Shown here piece after piece: positions 34,316 to 46,837 of a stretch of 64,000 nt of DNA. The translations under genes were made by a program, and so were the position numbers. The stretch's first letter is position 1, and every line of letters begins with the position of its first letter. The DNA is from Nocardioides sp. URHA0020 (GTDB lineage: Bacteria > Actinomycetota > Actinomycetes > Propionibacteriales > Nocardioidaceae). The notes beneath the pieces were generated by a model, which was not told the origin of the DNA, did no database searches, and saw only the letters and a list, made by a program, of their open reading frames with translations. The DNA lies in contig NZ_JIAR01000025.1 in NCBI RefSeq assembly GCF_000620705.1, positions 193,501 through 257,500 on the forward strand. The letters are read 5' to 3'.

Positions 34316-35113
34316 TCAGATGAACTTCTTGGAAGCGAGGAACTCGGCCAGCGCCGTGGCGCCCGAACCGTCCTCGTCCTTGACGATCTCGCCGGCTGTG
34401 CGCGGCGGACGGGCCGCGGTGTCCACGACCTCGGTCCACGCCGCGGCCAGACCGACCTGGTCGGCCTCGACCCCGAGGTCGCTCAGCGACCAGGTCTCGA
34501 GCGGCTTCTTCTTCGCCGCCATGATGCCCTTGAACGACGGGTAGCGAGCCTCGCCCGACTGGTCGGTGACCGACAGGACCAGCGGCATGGTGCCGCCGAT
34601 GACTTCGGTGGCGGTGTCGCCGTCGCGCTTGATGCGCACCTGGTCGCCCTGGAACTCCACGACCGAGGCCAGCGTGACCTGCGGCAGCCCGAGGCGCTCG
34701 GCGAGCATCGCCGGGACGACGCTCATGCCGGCGTCGGTCGAGGCCAGACCGCCGACGACGAGGTCGACGGGCGTCTCGGCGCCGATCTTCTCAATCGCCT
34801 TGGCGAGCACCAGCGAGGTCGCGGCCGCATCGGAGCCGGCGATGGCGTCGTCGATCACGTGGACACCCTTGTCGGCACCCATCTGCAGCGCCTTGCGGAC
34901 GGCGTCGAGCGCCTTCTCCGGGCCGACGCAGAGGGCGGTGACGGTGGTGTCGTCCCCGGCCTTCTCCTTGATCTGCAGGGACTGCTCGACGCCGTACTCG
35001 TCGAGCTCCGACAGCAGGCCGTCGACGCCGACGCGGTCAACAGTGTTGTCCGACTCGAACTGCCGGTCGGCAGTGGCGTCGGGGACGTACTTCACACAGA
35101 CGACAATGTTCAT
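34316..35113 (-). CDS. etfB: Electron transfer flavoprotein, beta subunit
   Basis: 265 aa, ATG at 35113. The sequence NIVVCVKYVPDATADRQFE starts the chain, followed by VDGLLSELDEYGVEQSLQIKEKAGDDTTVTALCVGPEKA, the adenine-nucleotide-binding family core, and ESGEARYPSFKGIMAAKKKPLETW near 195. It forms the Etf heterodimer with EtfA, in the order etfB-etfA. Confidence 0.96.
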   Translation of the reverse strand: MNIVVCVKYVPDATADRQFESDNTVDRVGVDGLLSELDEYGVEQSLQIKEKAGDDTTVTALCVGPEKALDAVRKALQMGADKGVHVIDDAIAGSDAAATSLVLAKAIEKIGAETPVDLVVGGLASTDAGMSVVPAMLAERLGLPQVTLASVVEFQGDQVRIKRDGDTATEVIGGTMPLVLSVTDQSGEARYPSFKGIMAAKKKPLETWSLSDLGVEADQVGLAAAWTEVVDTAARPPRTAGEIVKDEDGSGATALAEFLASKKFI

Positions 35114-35226
35114 GGTGGTGTGGCCGGGACGGCCCCTCCTGTGGACTCGATGTGCTCGTGAGGCTACCGCCGCGTAGGACGCGCCGAAACTCGTAGCAGG
35201 GTCGGATACGTCACAGCGTCACTGTC

Positions 35227-35267
35227 ACGGTCGCCCTCGAGACCGGAACCGCCGGCAGGGCGACCGT
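35227..35267 (-). terminator. Hairpin overlapping the end of the 112-aa gene
   Basis: Inverted repeat ACGGTCGCCCT (35227-35237) / AGGGCGACCGT (35257-35267) with a 19-nt loop, just past the stop of the minus-strand gene. It separates that gene from etfB. Confidence 0.5.
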
Positions 35268-35605
35268 CAGGGCCGGACGATCCGCTCCGCGATGCGTCCG
35301 ACGATCAGGTAGGCGACCGCGCCCAGCCCCCAGTTCGCCAGGGCGCTCTTGGTGGCGGCGTCGGCGCCGTCGAAGGTGAAGATGCCGTTGGAGCGCGAGA
35401 ACACGTCGAGGTCGACGACGTCGGCGACGTCGAGCACGAAGCTCACCAGCGGGTTGTCCTGGTTGGCGTCGAGCGCGATCAGCAGCGCCCCGACGGCCAG
35501 GAAGAGCGCGCAGACCACCGCCGCCAGCCAGATCACCTGTGCCGCCCGCGTGCGCACCACGGCCACCATGGAGCCCCGCTTGCGCTCAGCCACGTCTGAC
35601 GTCAC
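35267..35605 (-). CDS. Small membrane protein, unknown
   Basis: 112 aa from a GTG at 35605; ATG at 35569 is possible. Two hydrophobic helices are predicted (AAQVIWLAAVVCALFLAVGALLIALD and WGLGAVAYLIVGRIAERI), separated by DVADVVDLDVFSRSNGIFTF. The extracellular or lumenal loop is acidic. I do not recognise a family. Neighbours are etfB and an enoyl-CoA hydratase, on the same strand but separated by terminator-like structure. Confidence 0.65.
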   Translation of the reverse strand: MTSDVAERKRGSMVAVVRTRAAQVIWLAAVVCALFLAVGALLIALDANQDNPLVSFVLDVADVVDLDVFSRSNGIFTFDGADAATKSALANWGLGAVAYLIVGRIAERIVRP

Positions 35606-35719
35606 CCCGCCTCACCATCCCTGTTGTCCGTTGGCGACCAGAGTTACCACGGTCCCCGCCGCCGAACCATCCCCCACCCGGCCGGACCCAAACAAGGACC
35701 GGAGCGCGCCCGGTGGTCC

Positions 35720-36499
35720 TCAGCGACCCTCGAACGCGGCCTTCCCGGGGCCGTTCTCGACGAACGAGGTCATCCCGGTCGTCCTGTCCTCGGTGGCGAA
35801 GAGCGCGGCGAACTGCTGACGCTCGATCTCGAGCCCGGTCTCCAGGTCCACCTCCGACCCACGGTCGATGCTCTCCTTGGCGGCGCGCAGGGCGTACGAC
35901 GCCGCGCGGGTGAACTGCGCGGCCCAGGCGAGCGCCTCGTCGTACACGCTCTCGGCGGGGACGACCTTGTCGACCAGGCCGATCGCGAGCGCCTCCTCGG
36001 CCTGGACGAACCGGCCGGTGAAGATCAGGTCCTTCGCCCTGCTCGGGCCGACCAGGCGCGTGAGCCGCTGGGTGCCGCCGGCGCCCGGGATGATGCCGAG
36101 CAGGATCTCGGGCTGGCCCAGCGTCGCGTTGTCGGCCGCGATCCGGAGGTCGGCGCAGAGCGCCAGCTCGCAGCCGCCGCCGAGCGCGTAGCCGGTGATG
36201 GCCGCGACCACGGGCTTCGGGATCCGGGCTACGGCGCCGAGGGAGGACTGCAGCGGCCCGGAGCGCTTGACCATGTCGGTGTACGACATGTCGGCCATCT
36301 CCTTGATGTCCGCGCCCGCCGCGAAGACCCGCTCGCCGCCGTAGATGACGACGGCCCTGACGTCGTCGCGGTCGGTGGCCTCCAGTGCCGCGGCGCGGAT
36401 CTCCTCCTGCACCTGCACGTTGAGCGCATTCATCTTCGGTCGGTCCAGCCGGATGGTGCCGACGCCGTCGGCCACCTCCAGTCGCACGAACTCGCCCAT
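35720..36499 (-). CDS. Enoyl-CoA hydratase/isomerase (crotonase)
   Basis: 259 aa, ATG at 36499 with GAGG 9 nt upstream. Crotonase motifs: the oxyanion loop AAGADIKEMAD near residue 60, GYALGGGCELALCADLRIAA near 97, and the catalytic glutamates in LGQPEILLGIIPGAGGTQRL near 127-146, giving a hydratase rather than isomerase pattern. It acts in fatty-acid or amino-acid beta-oxidation. Confidence 0.87.
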   Translation of the reverse strand: MGEFVRLEVADGVGTIRLDRPKMNALNVQVQEEIRAAALEATDRDDVRAVVIYGGERVFAAGADIKEMADMSYTDMVKRSGPLQSSLGAVARIPKPVVAAITGYALGGGCELALCADLRIAADNATLGQPEILLGIIPGAGGTQRLTRLVGPSRAKDLIFTGRFVQAEEALAIGLVDKVVPAESVYDEALAWAAQFTRAASYALRAAKESIDRGSEVDLETGLEIERQQFAALFATEDRTTGMTSFVENGPGKAAFEGR

Positions 36500-36570
36500 C
36501 GCTGCCACCTCTTCCTGGTCGTGTCGGACCCGTCCCCGGCATGCTGCCAGCATCGGCAAGAATGATGCTC

Positions 36571-38736
<2,166 letters not shown>

Positions 38737-38748
38737 CCCGCCGACCGC

Positions 38749-41334
38749 TCAGGGCAGCGCGACGATCCCGAGCTCGGCCGGCGAGGTGAGCAGGTCGTTG
38801 CGGGGCACCACGCGGACCGTGTAGCCGAACGAGCCCGAGTGGTCGAGCACGACGTCACCGTCGAAGCGGTGCCGCCCGGCCTCGTAGGACTCGGCGGGGA
38901 GCAGCGACGACACCGTGGTGTCGGACAGCTCGTCCTCGCCGTTGCTGCGACCGTGCACGAGCTGCACGTCGACGTCGGCCGGCGACAGGTCGCCGAGCGC
39001 GACGAAGGCGCGCACGCTCATGGTGTCGCCGACCTCGGGCGCGTCGCCGACCCCGCTGCTCTCGACGTGCTCGACGCGCACGCCGGACCAGCCGGTGCGC
39101 ACCTTCTTCTTCCACGCTGCGAGCTCGACGGCCCCCGCGTAGTCGGAGTTGAGCCGGCGGGCGGTCGTCGCGGCCGGCGTGTAGAGCTGCCGCACGTAGT
39201 CGCTGACCATCCGCGTCGCGAGCACCTTCGGGCCGAGCGACTTGAGCGTGTGCCGGGTCATCTCGAGCCAGCGGGTCGGGACGCCCTCGTCGTCGACGTC
39301 GTAGAAGCGCGGCGCGACCTCGTTCTCGATCAGGTCGTAGAGCGCGCTGGCCTCGAGGTCGTCGCGGTGGTCGGCGTCGACGACACCGTCGGCGGACGGG
39401 ATCGCCCAGCCGTTCTGGCCGTCGTACCACTCGTCCCACCAGCCGTCGAGGATCGACAGGTTGAGCCCGCCGTTCAGGGCCGACTTCATGCCGGAGGTGC
39501 CGCAGGCCTCGTACGGCCGCAGGGGGTTGTTGAGCCAGACGTCGCAGCCGGGGTAGAGCGGCTGTGCCATGGCGATGTCGTAGTTGGGCAGGTAGGCGAT
39601 CCGGTGGCGGACCTCCGGGTCGTCGGCGAGCTGCACGATCGCCTGGATCAGCTTCTTGCCGCCGTCGTCGGCCGGGTGCGCCTTGCCGGCCATGATCAGC
39701 TGGATCGGGCGGTCGGGGTCGAGCAGCAGCCGCTTGAGCCGGGCCGGGTCGCGCAGCATCAGCGTCAGCCGCTTGTACGACGCCGCGCGCCGCGCGAAGC
39801 CGATCGTCAGGACGTCGGGATCGAGCGCGGTCTCGATCCAGCCGAGCTCGGCCTTCGCGGCGCCCCGCTTCTCGCACGAGCGGGCCAGGCGCTTGCGGGC
39901 GTCGACGACCAGGCGCTCGCGGAGCACGCGCTTGGTCGCCCAGATGTCCGCACCGGAGACCTTGTCGACCGCGGCCCAGAAGCCCTCGGCGTCGTCGGAC
40001 TCCGGGTCGGCGCCCTGGCTGGCCGCCAGCTCGATGACCTCGCGGGCGACCCACGTCGGCGCGTGCACGCCGTTGGTGATCGACCCGATCGGGACCTCGG
40101 CCTCGTCGAAGGCGGGCCACAGCCCGTTGAACATCTCGCGGCTCACGTGGCCGTGCAGCTGGGAGACGCCGTTCGCGCGCTGCGCGAGCCGGAAGCCCAT
40201 CACGGCCATGTTGAAGACCGAGGCGTCGCCGCCCTCGTAGTCCTCGCTGCCGAGCGGCAGGATCCGCTCGATCGGCACGCCGGGGGTGGCACCCGCGTCG
40301 CTGAAGTACTGCTCGACGAGCGTGCGCGGGAAGCGGTCGATGCCGGCGGGGACGGGGGTGTGGGTGGTGAAGACGGTCGACGCGCGCCCGACCTCGAGCG
40401 CGGTGTCGAAGTCGAGCTGGGGGCCGCCCTCGGCGACCGTCAGCTCGCGGATGCGCTCCAGACCGAGGAAGCCGGCGTGGCCCTCGTTGGTGTGGAACAC
40501 CTCCGGCGCCTGGTGGCCGGTGATGCGGGAGAACACGCGCAGCGCACGGACGCCGCCGACGCCGAGCAGGAGCTCCTGGCGCAGCCGGTGCTCGCTGGTG
40601 CCGCCGTACAGCCGGTCGGTGACCTCGCGGTAGTGGTCGGGGTTGCCCTCGACGTCGGTGTCGAGCATCAGCAGCGGGACCCGGCCGACGCTGGCCACCC
40701 AGATGCGCGCCAGCAGCTCGGGGCCGTCGGGCAGCGCGATGGAGATCATCGCCCGGTCGCCGTTCTCCTCGCGCAGCAGCGAGATCGGCAGCCCGTCGGG
40801 GTCGAGGACCGGGTAGGTCTCCTGCTGCCAGCCCTCGCGGGAGAAGGACTGCTTGAAGTAGCCGTGCTTGTAGAGCAGCCCGACACCGATGATCGGGACG
40901 CCCAGGTCGCTGGCGGCCTTGAGGTGGTCGCCGGCCAGGATGCCGAGACCGCCGGAGTACTGCGGCAGCACCGCGGCGATGCCGAACTCGGGCGAGAAGT
41001 AGCCGATCGCCGCCGGACCGTCGACGCCCGCCGCGAGGCGGCGCTGGTACCAGCGGTCGCCGGTCAGGTACGCCGTCAGGTCGTCGTGCGCCGCGCCGAG
41101 GGCGGCGAGGAACTCGGTGTCGCGGGCGAGCTCGTCGAGCCGGGCGCGGCCGACCGCGCCGAGCAGGCGGACCGGATCGCGCCCCGTCGACTCCCAGAGG
41201 TCGGGGTCGACCGCGGCGAACACGTCCTGGCTCTCGGGGTGCCAGGACCATCGCAGGTTGCCTGCGAGGTCGCCCAGGGCGGCAAGAGCCGCGGGGAGCA
41301 CGGGACGGACGGTGAATCGTCGAATGGCACGCAC
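38749..41334 (-). CDS. glgP: Alpha-glucan phosphorylase
   Basis: 861 aa, GTG at 41334, leaderless-type promoter 7 nt upstream. This is the short actinobacterial form of GT35: WSWHPESQDVF near 30, GILAGDHLKAASDLGVPIIGVGLLY near 130, and the PLP lysine near residue 617 in EACGTSGMKSALNGGL. It releases glucose-1-phosphate from alpha-1,4-glucan. Divergent from glgE, convergent with glgX. Confidence 0.95.
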   Translation of the reverse strand: MRAIRRFTVRPVLPAALAALGDLAGNLRWSWHPESQDVFAAVDPDLWESTGRDPVRLLGAVGRARLDELARDTEFLAALGAAHDDLTAYLTGDRWYQRRLAAGVDGPAAIGYFSPEFGIAAVLPQYSGGLGILAGDHLKAASDLGVPIIGVGLLYKHGYFKQSFSREGWQQETYPVLDPDGLPISLLREENGDRAMISIALPDGPELLARIWVASVGRVPLLMLDTDVEGNPDHYREVTDRLYGGTSEHRLRQELLLGVGGVRALRVFSRITGHQAPEVFHTNEGHAGFLGLERIRELTVAEGGPQLDFDTALEVGRASTVFTTHTPVPAGIDRFPRTLVEQYFSDAGATPGVPIERILPLGSEDYEGGDASVFNMAVMGFRLAQRANGVSQLHGHVSREMFNGLWPAFDEAEVPIGSITNGVHAPTWVAREVIELAASQGADPESDDAEGFWAAVDKVSGADIWATKRVLRERLVVDARKRLARSCEKRGAAKAELGWIETALDPDVLTIGFARRAASYKRLTLMLRDPARLKRLLLDPDRPIQLIMAGKAHPADDGGKKLIQAIVQLADDPEVRHRIAYLPNYDIAMAQPLYPGCDVWLNNPLRPYEACGTSGMKSALNGGLNLSILDGWWDEWYDGQNGWAIPSADGVVDADHRDDLEASALYDLIENEVAPRFYDVDDEGVPTRWLEMTRHTLKSLGPKVLATRMVSDYVRQLYTPAATTARRLNSDYAGAVELAAWKKKVRTGWSGVRVEHVESSGVGDAPEVGDTMSVRAFVALGDLSPADVDVQLVHGRSNGEDELSDTTVSSLLPAESYEAGRHRFDGDVVLDHSGSFGYTVRVVPRNDLLTSPAELGIVALP

Positions 41335-41341
41335 CGGAGGG

Positions 41342-41371
41342 ACGCTACCGCGAGACTCTTGGATCGATCAA
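41342..41371 (-). promoter_or_regulatory. Leaderless-type sigma-70 promoter of glgP
   Basis: Minus strand TTGATC (41366-41371), 18 nt, TAGCGT (41342-41347), 7 nt, then the GTG. TANNNT at 7 nt is the usual leaderless layout. Confidence 0.6.
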
Positions 41372-41444
41372 AGGAACGGCGCGATCTCCGGGGTCCGGAT
41401 GGACCCGATCCGGGGCGGCGAGCAGCACCTCGGCCCGGGTGCCG

Positions 41445-41607
41445 GGTGGTTTCGAGGCTCGCCGCTAGCGCGGCTCGCACCTCAACCACCGGGCAGTGGT
41501 CGAGTGCGAGGGCCAGGGGGCCATCGGTGGCTGAGGTGCGAGGGCCGCCAGGCCGGCCACCGGTGGTTGAGGTGCGAGGGCCGCCAGGCCCGAGCCTCGA
41601 AACCACC
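41445..41607. repeat. 163-bp element with 17-bp perfect terminal inverted repeats
   Basis: Starts GGTGGTTTCGAGGCTCG and ends with the exact reverse complement CGAGCCTCGAAACCACC. Two internal copies of GGTTGAGGTGCGAGGGCC-type sequence are present. It lies between divergent glgP and glgE; the rest of the 360-bp gap holds their promoters. There is no coding content. The same head sequence begins the array at 26769. Confidence 0.85.
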
Positions 41608-41656
41608 CGCGCATCCACGCGTCGAGCCGGCGAATCCGGGTACAGGACCAGCGCAC

Positions 41657-41687
41657 TTGCAGGTCCTCTCCGCATTCTCGCTAGGTT
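41657..41687 (+). promoter_or_regulatory. Leaderless-type promoter of glgE
   Basis: TTGCAG (41657-41662), 19 nt, TAGGTT (41682-41687), 7 nt before the ATG. The spacing is slightly long. Confidence 0.5.
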
Positions 41688-41694
41688 GGAGCGC

Positions 41695-43673
41695 ATGGTC
41701 GGACGCATCCCCGTCATGAACGTCACACCGCTGGTCGACCTCGGTCGCCAGCCCGCGAAAGCGACGGTCGGCGAGCCGTTTCCCGTCACGGCGAGCGTGT
41801 TCCGCGAGGGTCACGACAAGCTCGGCGCCGAGGTCGTGCTCACCGCGCCGGACGGCGTACGCCGTGCCCCGGTGCGGATGACCAAGCACGCCGAGGTGCC
41901 CGACCTCTACGAGGCCTGGGTGACCCCGGACATCGGTGGCGCCTGGACGTTCGAGATCCACGCCTGGTCGGACCCGGTCGCGACCTGGCAGCACGCCGCC
42001 GGGCTCAAGGTGCCGGCCGGGGTGGACGTCGAGCTGATGTTCACCGAGGCCGGGCTCCTGGTCGACCGGGTGCTCGCCACCATCGACGAGACGGACCCCG
42101 ACGCGGCGCAGGCGGCGAAGGTGCTGACGGCCGCTGCCCACGCCGCCGCCGACACCGAGCGGCCGCCGGAGGCACGCCTCGCGGCGCTCGAGTCCGCCGA
42201 GGTGACCGAGGTCCTCGCGGCCCACCCGGTGCGGGAGCTGCTCACCGTCGAGGGCCCCTACCGCGCGTACGCCGACCGCACGAAGGCGCTCTTCAGCAGC
42301 TGGTACGAGTTCTTCCCGCGCTCGGAGGGCGCCAAGCGCAACGCGAAGACCGGCGCGGTCACCAGCGGCACGTTCAAGACCGCCGCCAAGCGGCTCGATG
42401 CCGTCGCCGCGATGGGCTTCGACGTCATCTACCTCCCGCCGATCCACCCGATCGGCGAGGTCAACCGCAAGGGGCCCAACAACACCCTCGACCCCAGCCC
42501 CACCGACCCCGGCTCGCCGTGGGCGATCGGCTCGAAGGACGGCGGGCACGACGCGATCCACCCCGACCTCGGCACCTTCGCGGACTTCGACGCCTTCGTC
42601 GCGCGGGCCACCAGGCTGGGGCTCGAGGTCGCCCTCGACCTGGCCCTGCAGGCCGCGCCCGACCACCCGTGGGTGACCAGCCACCCGGAGTGGTTCACCA
42701 CCCGCGCCGACGGCACGATCGCGTACGCCGAGAACCCGCCGAAGAAGTACCAGGACATCTACCCGGTCAACTTCGACAACGACCCCACCGGCATCTGCCG
42801 CGAGGTGCTGCGGATCGTCCGGCTGTGGATGTCCCACGGCGTGCGGATCTTCCGGGTCGACAACCCGCACACGAAGCCGGTCGCCTTCTGGGAGTGGCTG
42901 CTGACCGAGGTCCGCCGTACCGATCCGGACGTGATCTTCCTGGCCGAGGCGTTCACCCGGCCCGCGATGATGCGGGGCCTCGGCGCGGTCGGCTTCCACC
43001 AGTCCTACACGTACTTCACGTGGCGCAACGCCAAGTGGGAGATCGAGGAGTACCTGCTCGAGCTGTCCCGCGAGACCGACCACCTGATGCGGCCCAACTT
43101 CTTCGTGAACACCCCCGACATCCTCCACGCCTACCTCCAGTACGGCGGGCCGGCGGCGTTCAAGATCCGCGCGGCCATCGCCGCGACCGGGTCCCCGAGC
43201 TGGGGCGTGTACGCCGGCTTCGAGCTCTTCGAGCACGTGGCGGTGAAGCCGGGCAGCGAGGAGTACCTCGACTCGGAGAAGTACCAGGTCCGGGTCCGCG
43301 ACTGGGCGGGCGCCGACAGCGAGGGCCGCACGCTCGCGCCGTACCTGACCAGGCTCAACGAGATCCGCCGCGCGCACCCGTCGCTGCAGCTGCTGCGCAA
43401 CGTGACCATCCACTGGAGCGACGACGAGAACGTCCTGGTCTTCAGCAAGTCCGCCGGCGACGACACGGTCATCGTCGTCGTCAACGTCGACCCGCACGCC
43501 GTGCGGGAGACGACGGTGCACCTCGACCTGGCCGCGCTCGGCTTCGCCGACACCGACTCGTTCGTCGTGCACGACGAGATCACCGGCGCGGACTGGAGCT
43601 GGGCCCAGCACAACTACGTCCGGCTCGACCCCCACCACGAGCCGGCCCACATCCTCACCGTGAGGAGGACTCG

Positions 43674-43677
<4 letters not shown>
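41695..43677 (+). CDS. glgE: Alpha-1,4-glucan:maltose-1-phosphate maltosyltransferase
   Basis: 660 aa, ATG at 41695. The GlgE layout is complete: N-terminal beta domain up to residue 120, helical S domain, then the GH13_3 barrel. The nucleophile is near residue 389 in RVDNPHTKP and the acid near 418 in [23 protein letters not shown] and [27 protein letters not shown] are GlgE-specific. It extends glucan chains with maltose from maltose-1-phosphate. First of four coupled genes. Confidence 0.97.
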
Positions 43678-45382
<1,705 letters not shown>

Positions 45383-45386
<4 letters not shown>

Positions 45387-46837
45387 CCGCCCCAACATCC
45401 CAGGTCGATCCCGACGTCTTCGTGCGGTACCTCGAGCGCACCCGCTGGTTCGGCGGCAAGGGCCGCCCGTTCTCGGTCACCGGCGTACGCCGCATCGGCG
45501 AGCTGCCGGGCAGTGGTGACGGGCTGCGCGTCGTGATCGACCTCGTCGAGGTCACCTACGAGGACGGGCCCGGCGGCACCGAGATCTACCAGGTGCCGCT
45601 CGCGCTCTACACCGAGGCGGAGACCCGGCTCGACCACGCCTTCCTCGGCTGGTGGGAGGAGCCGGACTTCGGCTGGGTGCACGCGTACGACGCGCTGCAC
45701 GACCGCGAGGCCATGGCGCTGTGGCTGCGTGCCTTCGCCGCCGCCGCCGGTGAGACCGGCGGCAACAGCACCGACACCTCCAGCGGGCTGTCCTTCCACC
45801 GGCTGGCCGGGCACGAGCTCGACCTCGACACGCACTCCACGCTCTTCTCCGGCGAGCAGTCGAACTCGTCGGTCGCCTTCGGCGAGGACTCGCTGATGAA
45901 GGTCTTCCGCAAGATCACCCCCGGGGTCAACCCCGACATCCAGGTGCACGACGTGCTGACCAGCGCCGGCTCCGAGCACATCGCCGCGCTCTACGGCTGG
46001 CTCGACTGGGTGGACGGTGCCGCCTCCAGCGACACCGACGACGGCCGCGGCACGACGATGCAGCTGGCGATGCTCCAGCAGTTCCTGCGCACCGCCAGCG
46101 ACGGCTGGGACCTGGCGGTCGCCAGCGCCCGCAACCTCTTCGCCGAGGCCGACCTGCACGCCCACGAGGCCGGCGGCGACTTCGCCGGTGAGGCGACCCG
46201 GCTCGGCGAGGCCCTGCGGGCGGTGCACACCGTGCTCGCGGAGAACTTCCCCACCGAGCGTCGCGGACCGGACGCCACCGCAGCGCTCGCGGACGCCATG
46301 ACGCAACGGCTCGACGACGCGCTCGGCGTCGTACCGGCACTGGCCCCCTTCGCCGACACCCTGCGCGCGACGTACGACCGGGTGCGCGCCCTGGACGGCC
46401 TGACGGTGCAGCACGTGCACGGCGACCTGCACCTCGGGCAGACGCTGCGGACCAGCCTGGGCTGGAAGATCGTCGACTTCGAGGGCGAGCCCGCCAAGCC
46501 GCTGGCCGACCGGCTGCTGCCCGACTCCCCCTGGCGTGACGTCGCCGGGATGCTGCGCTCCTTCGACTACGCACCGCGCGTCGTCGAGCGGTCCTTCGCC
46601 CAGGACGACGCCGACGGGGCGCCGCAGCGGGCCTACCGGGCCGACGAGTGGGCGCACCGCAACAGCAACCACTTCCTGGTGGCCTACGCCGGCGGCGAGC
46701 CCAGCGACGAGGAGCGCGTGCTGCTCGACGCCTACGTCGCCGACAAGGTCGTCTACGAGACCGTCTACGAGACCCGCAACCGACCGGCCTGGGTGGACAT
46801 CCCGCTCGCGGCCGTCGCAAGGATGGGACAGGCATGA
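45383..46837 (+). CDS. mak: Maltokinase
   Basis: 484 aa, GTG start overlapping treS by 4 bp. The aminoglycoside-kinase-like fold shows [15 protein letters not shown] at the start, [26 protein letters not shown] near 160, and the catalytic [13 protein letters not shown] near 347 with [15 protein letters not shown] after it. It phosphorylates maltose to maltose-1-phosphate with ATP, feeding GlgE. A stand-alone Mak, consistent with stand-alone TreS. Confidence 0.95.

Noticed and set aside
38839..41694. Upstream extension of the glgE frame across glgP
   Set aside because: The frame stays open because of GC bias. GlgE homology begins at 41695, with a promoter and ribosome site just before it.
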